Below, in pieces: positions 17,293 through 24,219 of a stretch of 64,000 nt of DNA. Origin of the DNA: Cupriavidus sp. IDO. Its GTDB lineage: Bacteria > Pseudomonadota > Gammaproteobacteria > Burkholderiales > Burkholderiaceae. Position 1 is the stretch's first letter. Each line of letters opens with the position of its first letter. The stretch spans positions 37,028-101,027 of the forward strand of contig NZ_JWMA01000174.1 of NCBI RefSeq assembly GCF_000812465.1, in the 5' to 3' direction. Position numbers and translations under genes: made by a program. The notes beneath the pieces are model-generated. The model was not told the DNA's origin, made no database searches, and saw only the letters and a program-made list of their open reading frames with translations.

Positions 17293-18363
17293 TCAGGCGC
17301 GCCAGGTGCTGCCCGACACGTCGGTGCTGCCCGGCGCGCCAGTCATGCCAGTCCCTTCGCGCCGCACGTGGATGTCGTTGTTGACTTCGGTGACACCATA
17401 GGTACCGTCGGCGATATCTTCGATGTAGTACTTCTGGCTGCGGTCGCGCACGGTGCCAGACAGCGACACCACGCCGTTGCTCACGTCCACGCTGACGTCG
17501 CTGACGTCAACACCGCGCGCATAGGTGAGCCGCTCGCAGATCTGGTCGCGGATGCGATCGTCGCTGCGCTGGTAGCCGCGCGGGCCGGCACGGCGCTCGT
17601 GTTCGTGCTCGTCAGAGGTGCCGAACAGATCGCCCACGGCCTCGCCGATACGGCGGCCAAGGTTGTAGAGCACGCCATGATCCTCGCGCTCGCCGTTGCG
17701 GTCGTCATCGACCTCCCAGCCGCGGCGGAGCGCGCTTTCGCGGCTATAACTGCGGCCGTAGCGCTGGTCTTCGTCCCAGTCGCCGCGTGGTTCGGTCCAG
17801 TAGCGGGTGTCGCTGCGCAGTTCGCTGAAGGCGGGATCGTGGCCGCCGGCGCGTGCCGGTTCGCGTGCGCGGTCCGAGCTTTCGCGCCACTGGCGCTCGG
17901 CGTACTCGTCATCGCGCTGCCATGCCCGCGGATCGCGCCATTCGCTGGCGCGTTCCCAGCCATAGCCATAGGCGCCGTTCCCGTAGCCGCCATTCAGGCC
18001 ATAGCGCAGGTTGCTGCCGTAGCCGCCACCCGGGCGGCCCATCTCGCGCCGCATCGCGCGGCCTTCTTCGCGACGGCCATAGCGGCCATCATCCTGGCTG
18101 CCGTAGCGGCCGCCATAGCGATCCTCGTCGCGGCTGCCATAGCGGCTCTCATAGCCTCGGCCCGACGGCCGTTCGGGATAACGGCCCGCACCGTACTGCT
18201 CGCTGTAGCCTTCAGGCGGGCGGGCGGGGCCACCGTAGCTGGTCTGGCCCGGGGTCATCTGCTGGCGCCGGCGCTGCGCCAGCCAGCGCTCGCGCTCGGA
18301 TTCAGGCTGCCAGTCGTCGTCCGACGCCTGGCGGCGTTGGCGTTCGTCGTAGTAGTAGCTCAT
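17293..18363 (-). CDS. BON-domain protein with long Arg/Tyr/Gly/Asp-rich region
   Basis: 356 residues. About the first 270 are low-complexity and charged, with many RYG, YGS and RDE repeats (ESRYGSRDEDRYGGRYGS and similar) and no signal peptide. The last 70 or so hold one BON domain (DDRIRDQICERLTYARGVDV, NGVVSLSGTVRDRSQKYYIE), a fold that binds lipids or proteins in stress and envelope proteins. The start at MSYYYDERQRR follows a GAAAT-poor leader; the upstream frame is not protein-like. Function unknown; stress or condensate-forming roles are only guesses. Confidence 0.85.
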   Translation of the reverse strand: MSYYYDERQRRQASDDDWQPESERERWLAQRRRQQMTPGQTSYGGPARPPEGYSEQYGAGRYPERPSGRGYESRYGSRDEDRYGGRYGSQDDGRYGRREEGRAMRREMGRPGGGYGSNLRYGLNGGYGNGAYGYGWERASEWRDPRAWQRDDEYAERQWRESSDRAREPARAGGHDPAFSELRSDTRYWTEPRGDWDEDQRYGRSYSRESALRRGWEVDDDRNGEREDHGVLYNLGRRIGEAVGDLFGTSDEHEHERRAGPRGYQRSDDRIRDQICERLTYARGVDVSDVSVDVSNGVVSLSGTVRDRSQKYYIEDIADGTYGVTEVNNDIHVRREGTGMTGAPGSTDVSGSTWRA

Positions 18364-18511
18364 GCTGATTTCCTGACAATGTGAGTCTGGCGCCATGTGC
18401 GGAGACCGACGCCAAAAAGCACGCGGCCCGCGGGCGCTGTATTCAGGAAACCGCAAGATTCGTACCGTGCAGCGGCACGGCCCGTTGCGGCACCGGGGCG
18501 GTGGGAGCCGT

Positions 18512-18540
18512 GCAAGCCTTGCAGAGCTTGTAAGGCTTGC
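18512..18540. terminator. Strong stem-loop downstream of hipA
   Basis: Inverted repeat with 12-base arms GCAAGCCTTGCA and TGTAAGGCTTGC (11 of 12 pairs) around a five-base GAGCT loop. It lies 66 bases past the hipA stop and upstream of the BON gene on the same strand. No T-run follows on either strand, so factor-independent termination is uncertain; it could instead protect the 3' end. Confidence 0.5.
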
Positions 18541-18605
18541 CGGTAGGCGCGCTGTCATGTCGATATTGCGCCATTTCCCGTGAAGTTACCTTTGCCTGCC
18601 CGGGC

Positions 18606-19952
18606 TTAACCGGCCAGCTTCTTCGCCGCGGCCTGCAGGCCGTCCAGGATGCTGTCCGCCAGTCTCGGGGGGAAGTCTTCAGGCAGCTGAATGCGCACCG
18701 CGTGCACAACCCCCGGTGTGCGGGCGATCAGGTCGTCGACGACGAAAGCGGCGTCATTGCCGTCGGCCGTGACGATACCGAGGCGCTGGCCCACGCCCAG
18801 CCAGTGCCGGCGCAGGATGTCGCGCATCTTCCAGTGCGCGTTCTTCGAGCGTACGGCCATGGCCATCCTGGCCCCGTACGGCGAGAGTTTTCCGGGCCCT
18901 TCGCCAAGCAGCGGGTAGGCTGACATCACGTCGTACAGCGGCGTGAGCGCATAGGCGCCGCCCGGACGCTGCAACAGGCTGAAGTTCTTGGCGTGGCCGT
19001 CGGTCGCGCACAGCATCCAGAACAGGACCTGCGCCTGGAAGAATTGCTGCCTGTCGGCGTCCCGGTGCATGGAGCCATCCAGCAGCGCCATGATCTGGCT
19101 GACCCCTGGACCGCCGTCGGATTCATACTTCAGATGTGGCGGCGTCCCAGTCGCCTGGCACATATCTTCCTGGGGCAGGCGAATGAGCCATCGGCCCCCG
19201 CGCTCCCACCAGCGGCGGTCAAACCGCTCCACGCAGAGCACCTTCTGGTCTTCAAAGCGCAGCGGCTCGCAGTTTGCAACGGGCAACCCATAGGCCCTCA
19301 GGATCAGGGAGCAGAGCCACTCGTTTTCCACCGACTCGGTCAGGTCGAACTTCATATTGCCGACCAACCCCATCGGCAGCTTGAAGATATGAGTGGTCGG
19401 CGTGGAGCCGTGCGGCCGGCACCACTGGCCTTCGTTCAGCAGAAACGCGGTCTTCTCCTGAGCGCCGGCGATGGAAATACGGAAGTCCTCGTCATCGGCA
19501 GGGATCCCGCCAGGCGGTGGGGGCGCTACGGTCGCGCGCAGGACCTGTGCGACCTCCTGCTCGCTGATGGCTTGCGCCTCCACGCGCTGGACCCCCGCAG
19601 GGATGGCGCCGTCCGGGAGGATTTGCAGAGCGCCGACGCAGTCCCGGCCAATCTGCGCCAGCAAGTCGAAGGCATCGGTGGTCCTGGCCTGGAACCGGCG
19701 TGCGATTCGCTCCCGGATTGCCAGGCTATCCGGGAGCAGGTTGTCGAAGTACGACCGTACCTTCTCACCACGCAGAGGCGTATTCCCAGGGGTGAACGGC
19801 AACGACAGCGACAGGGGCCGGCCCTGCGCCGAGGCAACCCAGTCCGGCGAATACGCGAGGATATCGCCCTGGTGCGGATGCAATTGCCAGGTCCCGACAT
19901 GGACACCGTTCATCCATAGACCCAGGGCCCGGGTATGCGAACGACGACCCAT
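18606..19952 (-). CDS. hipA: HipA-family serine/threonine kinase toxin
   Basis: 448 residues. HipA toxins phosphorylate glutamyl-tRNA synthetase or other targets and cause growth arrest. Kinase motifs are intact: the P-loop region FRISIAGAQEKTAFLL with S160 (equivalent of the autophosphorylated serine) and K167, the catalytic loop CATDGHAKNFSL (D318, N323), and the metal-binding LTPLYDVMSAYP (D341). ATG 19952 is four bases after the hipB stop; a longer frame upstream overlaps hipB and is unlikely. The antitoxin gene precedes it in one operon, the usual hipBA order. Confidence 0.92.
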   Translation of the reverse strand: MGRRSHTRALGLWMNGVHVGTWQLHPHQGDILAYSPDWVASAQGRPLSLSLPFTPGNTPLRGEKVRSYFDNLLPDSLAIRERIARRFQARTTDAFDLLAQIGRDCVGALQILPDGAIPAGVQRVEAQAISEQEVAQVLRATVAPPPPGGIPADDEDFRISIAGAQEKTAFLLNEGQWCRPHGSTPTTHIFKLPMGLVGNMKFDLTESVENEWLCSLILRAYGLPVANCEPLRFEDQKVLCVERFDRRWWERGGRWLIRLPQEDMCQATGTPPHLKYESDGGPGVSQIMALLDGSMHRDADRQQFFQAQVLFWMLCATDGHAKNFSLLQRPGGAYALTPLYDVMSAYPLLGEGPGKLSPYGARMAMAVRSKNAHWKMRDILRRHWLGVGQRLGIVTADGNDAAFVVDDLIARTPGVVHAVRIQLPEDFPPRLADSILDGLQAAAKKLAG

Positions 19953-19956
19953 CACG

Positions 19957-20232
19957 TCACCACGGCTGGTCGGACGGAGCGCCCGAGGGAGATCCTGATA
20001 CCACAGCGGCGGGACCATCCTTGCGCAACACTAGCTCCACCCCGAGGATCGCCAGCAAACGCATCAGCCGGCCGGTACTCACCGCTTCGGCATTGCGCTC
20101 GAGCGCGGACAGAGTCTGCTGTGTGACGCCCAGGCGGCTCGCCACTTGCGCCTGAGTCATGCCCGCATCCTTCCGGAACGCCTGCAGAAGTGTCGAAAGC
20201 TGCTCGGGAGTGCGCAGGATATAGTCCGTCAT
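19957..20232 (-). CDS. hipB: HipB-family antitoxin, XRE helix-turn-helix
   Basis: 91 residues with a Cro/C1-type helix-turn-helix at about 15-70 (FRKDAGMTQAQVASRLGV, QQTLSALERNAEAVSTGRLM). HipB neutralises HipA and represses the operon. Its start codon lies inside the first of a set of 27-base-phased repeats, and there is no clear Shine-Dalgarno, so the message may have a very short leader. The tail after LVLRKDG is proline- and serine-rich and may be flexible. Confidence 0.92.
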   Translation of the reverse strand: MTDYILRTPEQLSTLLQAFRKDAGMTQAQVASRLGVTQQTLSALERNAEAVSTGRLMRLLAILGVELVLRKDGPAAVVSGSPSGAPSDQPW

Positions 20233-20353
20233 ACAAGTCTTAGGCTGTATTCATGATATACAAATCATAGTTTGTATTTTAGAAATACGCAATGTGGTTT
20301 GTATTTCCAGAATACAGCCAGTGAGTTGTATTTGTCAGAAATCGGCCTGGACC
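20219..20353. promoter_or_regulatory. hipBA operator array: five 27-base-phased units
   Basis: TGTAT-N7-ATACA palindromes are centred at 20254, 20281 (last base changed, ATACG) and 20308, exactly 27 bases apart. A half-site TGTAT at 20327 and a half-site ATACA at 20231 keep the same phase, so the array spans five 27-base units at 20219, 20246, 20273, 20300 and 20327. The first unit overlaps the hipB start codon. The likely ligand is HipB alone or with HipA. Confidence 0.8.
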
Positions 20354-20423
20354 CATGGACGCCATGCAACACGCCGATAGAGAGTTGCCTGCGCTTCGTT
20401 GTTATCGCCGGTGGCCTCGCTCC

Positions 20424-20771
20424 TCAGACCAGCACGTGACGCGCTTCTCGAAAGAAGCGCTGAATCTCTTGTTCAATGTCCGGATCGATCATTTTGTCCG
20501 GCCGGTTTCCGTTCGGGCAGGCAAGCCTTGGGGTCGTTCCAAACAAGCGACAAATCAACGGGCGCTCCGAATACACGCTGCATCCCTTGGTATCAAGATG
20601 AGGGCAACTCAGATTTGCGAGCGCAGTCTCGTGCTCGGCATCGCTCTTAACGGGAAGCCTCGACATCTCTTCCGTTGAGGTTGTTACGGGCCCACAACAG
20701 TCATGACATCCAGGGGTGCACTCGAATGTGGGAATTCGTGAGCGAAAAAATCTGATCTTTTGACTATTCAT
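20424..20771 (-). CDS. YkgJ-like cysteine-cluster protein
   Basis: About 115 residues. Eight cysteines in the CxxCxxCC-type pattern of the zinc/iron-chelating YkgJ family: ECTPGCHDCCGPV near residue 18, CPHLDTKGC near 56-64, then YSERPLICRLFGT and a last cysteine in RLACPNG. The YSERPxxCRxF segment is the family signature. Function unknown; metal binding is inferred. The start is uncertain: ATG 20771 is taken because it starts just before the domain, while an ATG at 20837 would add 22 residues. Neither has a good ribosome site. Local GC is lower than in the neighbours. Confidence 0.8.
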   Translation of the reverse strand: MNSQKIRFFRSRIPTFECTPGCHDCCGPVTTSTEEMSRLPVKSDAEHETALANLSCPHLDTKGCSVYSERPLICRLFGTTPRLACPNGNRPDKMIDPDIEQEIQRFFREARHVLV

Positions 20772-20905
20772 TGGTGCAGGTATCAGGCAGTCGGCGAAGG
20801 GCGAGCCGAGGCTGCGGAGGTTGCGTGCTACGTTCATCTCAAATGTGCGTCGACACCACGCGTCAGGAAACCACGCTCTTTGCCAAGCGCCTCGTTTCAG
20901 GTACC

Positions 20906-22057
20906 TCACAGCCCGGACAAATGCCGCGCTAGCCAGACCGATGCCAACACCGCGGCAATGGCCCAGAGCGTCACGATCACCAGCGCCGCAGCGTGGTTGA
21001 CAGGGCGGTTGGCGGCCGCCGCGGCCGCCGCGCGATGCTCGCGCATCACCTCGATCGGAATCCACCGTATTGCCAGCAACAAGCCGAGAGGCACCACTAC
21101 CACGTCATCCAGATAGCCGAGCACCGGAATGAAATCGGGAATCAGGTCAATGGGCGACAAGGCATAAGCGGCCACCGGCAAGGCCAGTGCTTTCGCATAC
21201 CATGGCGTGCGGGGATCTTGCGCGGCCAGCCATACCGCGTGCGCATCTTCCTTGACTGCGCGAGCCCAGCGCCGGGAACGGGCGGCCAAATGAGGCAGAA
21301 GGTCCCGGCGCCACAAGTGCAGACGCACATCGTCCAGCACCGGGACCGCGGCGAGGGCGAGTAGCAGCGTTGCCAGCGCAAGCGTGGCGCTGAACCCGAC
21401 GTGCTTGAACCCCAGGGCACCAATCACGCCACCGGAAAAGAACAATGCGACCAGGGTGATGAGTACCCGTAGTTTGTGCCGATTGGCGAGCACCAGTGGC
21501 TTGCTCGAATCGGCTCTGGACAGGTTCCAGTAGAACAGCTTGCCTAGTTCGATGCCGATGTCGGTGACCATGCCGGTGACATGCGTGGTGCGGATCTCGG
21601 CGTTAGACAGCTTGGTGACCATGGCATTCTGCAAGCCCATGATGAAACACAGCACCATGACCGTGGCCGGCACGAACAACCATTCGTGGTGCTCGAGATT
21701 GCTTCCGAGCAGGCCAAAACACACCAACAGGGCGGCTTCCAGCATCAGCGGCAATGCATATTCGCTATGCAGCTGCTCGCGCCGCCCCCAGTTGATCAGC
21801 ACCGCTGAGGTGGCGGCACCCGCCAGAAACGACAGCAGGGCCCCCAGGCCGTCCAGCATCAGCCAGAGGCTGCCAAGCGCCAGGTTGTCGGCCATGGCGG
21901 ATACAATGCCCGACATGTGCGAGGTGTACTGCTGCACGGCCAGGAAGCCGCCCGCGTTGGTCGCTCCGGCAACAAAGGCCAGGTAGCAGGCCAGTTGCCG
22001 ATTGCTTCCGGGACTACGCTCCTTCCCGGTGAGCTTACGCAAATACAGGATTGGCAT
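20906..22057 (-). CDS. DUF1275 membrane protein fused to a DUF1232 domain
   Basis: 383 residues. The first 240 or so are a DUF1275 (YoaK family) membrane domain with about six hydrophobic helices, opening with FVAGATNAGGFLAVQQYTSHMSG and including FIMGLQNAMVTKLSNAEIRTTHVTG. After a charged linker comes a DUF1232 (YkvA-like) domain, residues about 300-345: PWYAKALALPVAAYALSPID and then LIPDFIPVLGYLDD. A final hydrophobic helix closes the protein. Both domains are common alone; the fusion is unusual. It probably ends an operon with the spermidine-synthase-like and HPr-like genes upstream (40-base gap). Role unknown. Confidence 0.85.
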   Translation of the reverse strand: MPILYLRKLTGKERSPGSNRQLACYLAFVAGATNAGGFLAVQQYTSHMSGIVSAMADNLALGSLWLMLDGLGALLSFLAGAATSAVLINWGRREQLHSEYALPLMLEAALLVCFGLLGSNLEHHEWLFVPATVMVLCFIMGLQNAMVTKLSNAEIRTTHVTGMVTDIGIELGKLFYWNLSRADSSKPLVLANRHKLRVLITLVALFFSGGVIGALGFKHVGFSATLALATLLLALAAVPVLDDVRLHLWRRDLLPHLAARSRRWARAVKEDAHAVWLAAQDPRTPWYAKALALPVAAYALSPIDLIPDFIPVLGYLDDVVVVPLGLLLAIRWIPIEVMREHRAAAAAAANRPVNHAAALVIVTLWAIAAVLASVWLARHLSGL

Positions 22058-22097
22058 GGTTGCGTTGGTCAGGAGGCTTGCGCGGGGAGGGGGCTTG

Positions 22098-22928
22098 TCA
22101 ATACCGGACCTGCAGCCTTCCCGGCCTGGGCCAGGAGGCGCGATCCGACGCAATGCGCTCGCCGCGCTTCAGGCGGCGGGCGGCCGTAGTCAGGTTCAGT
22201 GGATGCGCAGTTTCCAGGATGCGCGCACGGGCCATCAGTGCATCCAGGGAGGGCAGTTTGTGTGCTCCTTTCCAGGCGAACAGCGTGTAGTTGCAACTGT
22301 CCTCGGAAAGGGAAAGCGATATCGAGCGACCGAACACGGCGCCGACTTCCTCCAGGTAGAGCGGAATATCGGGATCGCTTTCAAGAAAGTTCGCGACCAG
22401 CACACCGGTATCGGTCAGGCGTGCATGACAGGCGGCATAGAAGTCCGCGGTGCCAAGCTGTACCGGCATGCCGTCAGCCAGGAATCCGTCCACCAGGATG
22501 ACGTCCGGTTGTCCATCCTGGTTCGCGACATACTCGGCGCCATCCGCACAAACCACCTCGAGCCGTTCATCGTCCGAGGGAATCTGGAACTGCTCGCGCA
22601 GGGCAATGACCGCCGGGTTGATTTCGACTGCCACAATCCTGGTGTTGGGCAGATGCCGGTAGCAATACTTGGCAAGTGAACCGCCACCGAGGCCGATCAT
22701 GGAGATTCTGGCAGGGGTAGGGTGCAATAGCAGGAATCCCATCATCGTCCGCGTATAACCCAGCACTAGCTTGTCGGGATCCTTGCGCGACATGAAGCTT
22801 TGGGTGGCCAGCGCGTCGAAATGCAGCGACAGGGCGTGTTGGGTTTCCAACACCTTGGGCGTACCGTCGTTGGTCGCCTCGGCCAGGAATTCCAGATAGG
22901 CCTCGAATGAGGTGCGGTCGGCGTGCAC
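22098..22928 (-). CDS. Spermidine-synthase-like methyltransferase-fold protein
   Basis: 276 residues with the Rossmann-type fold of spermine/spermidine synthases: glycine loop MIGLGGGSLAKYCYRHLPN, acidic strand VAVEINPAVIAL, then VCADGAEYV and a VILVDGF segment where polyamine synthases have the catalytic Asp. The N-terminal beta-domain that binds the polyamine is reduced, so true aminopropyl transfer is doubtful. The start is a GTG at 22928, twelve bases after the HPr-like stop, with a weak ribosome site. Function unknown. Confidence 0.75.
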   Translation of the reverse strand: MHADRTSFEAYLEFLAEATNDGTPKVLETQHALSLHFDALATQSFMSRKDPDKLVLGYTRTMMGFLLLHPTPARISMIGLGGGSLAKYCYRHLPNTRIVAVEINPAVIALREQFQIPSDDERLEVVCADGAEYVANQDGQPDVILVDGFLADGMPVQLGTADFYAACHARLTDTGVLVANFLESDPDIPLYLEEVGAVFGRSISLSLSEDSCNYTLFAWKGAHKLPSLDALMARARILETAHPLNLTTAARRLKRGERIASDRASWPRPGRLQVRY

Positions 22929-22940
22929 TGTTGGTTTCCG

Positions 22941-23213
22941 TTATAGAGGCTCAGGGAGCGCCCAATCCCTGAGCAATGCCGCGATGGTGACGAGGGCAGC
23001 GGCCTCGTCCGGCCCGGCCGCCTGGATGCGCACGCGCGTCCCCACCCTCGCGGACAGCCGCATGACCTCCATGACGTCCTTGGCATTTGCGACCCAGGCG
23101 TCGCTGGTGAGCCGGATCTCGGACTCGAACTGACTGGCCGTAATCGCCAACCGCGCGGAATTCCGTCCCTGGAACCCGTTCCTGGCGGTCACCTCGATCG
23201 TCACTTCTACCAC
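22941..23213 (-). CDS. HPr-like protein lacking the active-site histidine
   Basis: 90 residues from a GTG at 23213 that follows GAGG by five bases; an open frame continues upstream to 23411 but would cover the divergent regulator's promoter. Residues 10-85 align with PTS phosphocarrier HPr: NGFQGRNSARLAITASQFES in place of NxxGLHARPAxxLVxxAxxF, then VNAKDVMEVMRLSARVGTRV in place of the Ser46 region SLFxLxTLxxxxGxxV. The histidine of GLHARP is a glutamine and its proline is an asparagine, so it cannot carry phosphate in the usual way. It heads a likely three-gene operon. Confidence 0.7.
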   Translation of the reverse strand: MVEVTIEVTARNGFQGRNSARLAITASQFESEIRLTSDAWVANAKDVMEVMRLSARVGTRVRIQAAGPDEAAALVTIAALLRDWALPEPL

Positions 23214-23357
23214 TGCGCCCTCAAGAGAGTGAACTTCAAGACTCAATCTGTACTGATGCCGCGTGTTGTGCTGCCTGGCACGCGTCTCATCATCCCAGGC
23301 TTCCGGAGTCACGGCTGTGCCGTGCAGGCGGGATGCGCAATGAGTCTTGTAGTCAGA

Positions 23358-23378
23358 TATAATGATAATGCCATTATA
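23358..23378. promoter_or_regulatory. Inverted repeat upstream of the first RHH gene
   Basis: TATAATG-N7-CATTATA, with a further overlapping palindrome ATAATG-C-CATTAT at 23365-23377. It lies 22-43 bases before the ribbon-helix-helix gene at 23401. Ribbon-helix-helix repressors typically bind short palindromes or tandem repeats at their own promoter, so this is a candidate autoregulatory operator. It also lies upstream of the HPr-like gene on the other strand. Confidence 0.6.
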
Positions 23379-23400
23379 ATACAATGACACTCCAGAACGC

Positions 23401-23604
23401 ATGGAATCCAAGACTGCCCGTCTGACCGTATTGATCGACCCGGTGAAGAAGAAGGCCTTTGAGGCGCTGTGTGCCGCCCAAGACCAGACGCCATCTCAGG
23501 TTGTTCGCCAGCTGATTCGCGACTATTTGCAGCAGCACGAGGTGGACTACGCCACCAGGCCGAAGGTCGGCGCACCCAGGTTGGCTGCGAACGAACGTGA
23601 GTGA
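23401..23604 (+). CDS. Ribbon-helix-helix DNA-binding protein, copy 1
   Basis: 67 residues. The first 45 form a CopG/Arc-type ribbon-helix-helix: KTARLTVLIDPVKKKAFEAL is the beta strand and first helix, and TPSQVVRQLIRDYLQQH the second helix. It is a paralogue of the protein at 30884-31159, sharing the opening and most of the RHH core, and the two genes lie at opposite ends of the hyf-type operon. It converges with hyfI, ending about 90 bases from it. No partner toxin gene is adjacent. Confidence 0.8.
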   Translation: MESKTARLTVLIDPVKKKAFEALCAAQDQTPSQVVRQLIRDYLQQHEVDYATRPKVGAPRLAANERE

Positions 23605-23694
23605 TACGTAGCAGGGAAGGATCAGCCTGGATGCTGGGCCCAACCTGGCCATTTGCAGGGCATCGCACGCATGCGGTGCTACCCCGCGAGCTAC

Positions 23695-24219
23695 CTAGCG
23701 CCGTGCGGAATCGGTCTGCCGCACGGCGCTAAGAATTCCACGCAGGATCTCTATGGGCGGCGGTGGACAGCCGGGCACGGTTACGTCGACCGGGATCACA
23801 TTGGCGACACCGCCGCAGCTCGCATAGCTCTCGCCGAAGATCCCGCCGGTGCAACCGCAGTCGCCTACCGCCACCACCAGTTTCGGCTCCGGGGTTGCCG
23901 CGTAAGTGCGCCGCAGGGCCTCCTCCATATGACGCGAAACGGGCCCGGTCACCAGCAGCATGTCGGCATGGCGCGGGCTGGCGACGAATTTGATGCCCAG
24001 GCCTTCGATGTTGTAGTAAGGATTGCCGAGTGCGTGGATTTCCAGCTCGCAGCCATTGCACGAACCTGCGTCGACCTGCCGGATCGTCAGCGCCCGGCCC
24101 AGAATGTCGAGCAGTTCGCGGTGGATGCGCTGGATAGAGGAGGCGGCCTCGCCGGCGGTGGGCGGCGCCGGCTCAGTAACAATGCCGGTGCGGACGATCT
24201 GCTTGAGAATTTGCCACAT
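23695..24219 (-). CDS. hyfI: NuoB/HyfI-type [4Fe-4S] subunit of a hydrogenase-like complex
   Basis: 174 residues; equivalent of complex I NuoB and the small subunit of group 4 hydrogenases. The four ligands of the terminal [4Fe-4S] cluster are kept: SCNGCELEI, VGDCGCTGG and VPGCPPPPIEIL. It should sit at the membrane face next to the HyfG-like subunit. ATG 24219 shares one base with the hyfG stop (TGATG), so translation is coupled; a longer frame upstream lies inside hyfG. It is the last gene of the hyfB-C-E-F-G-I operon. No separate ferredoxin-type subunit (HyfA or HyfH) is present. Confidence 0.88.
   Translation of the reverse strand: MWQILKQIVRTGIVTEPAPPTAGEAASSIQRIHRELLDILGRALTIRQVDAGSCNGCELEIHALGNPYYNIEGLGIKFVASPRHADMLLVTGPVSRHMEEALRRTYAATPEPKLVVAVGDCGCTGGIFGESYASCGGVANVIPVDVTVPGCPPPPIEILRGILSAVRQTDSARR
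23696..23731. terminator. Perfect 13-bp stem-loop over the hyfI stop codon
   Basis: Arms TAGCGCCGTGCGG (23696-23708) and CCGCACGGCGCTA (23719-23731) pair perfectly around a ten-base loop. The stem covers the last dozen codons and part of the stop codon of hyfI, at the convergent end with the RHH gene. There is no T-run after it, so it may be a terminator of another kind or an mRNA 3'-end protector. Confidence 0.55.

Noticed and set aside
22941..23411. Longer version of the HPr-like gene starting at 23411
   Set aside because: The extra N-terminus covers the promoter repeats and start of the divergent RHH gene, is not protein-like, and the GTG at 23213 has a good GAGG site at the domain start.
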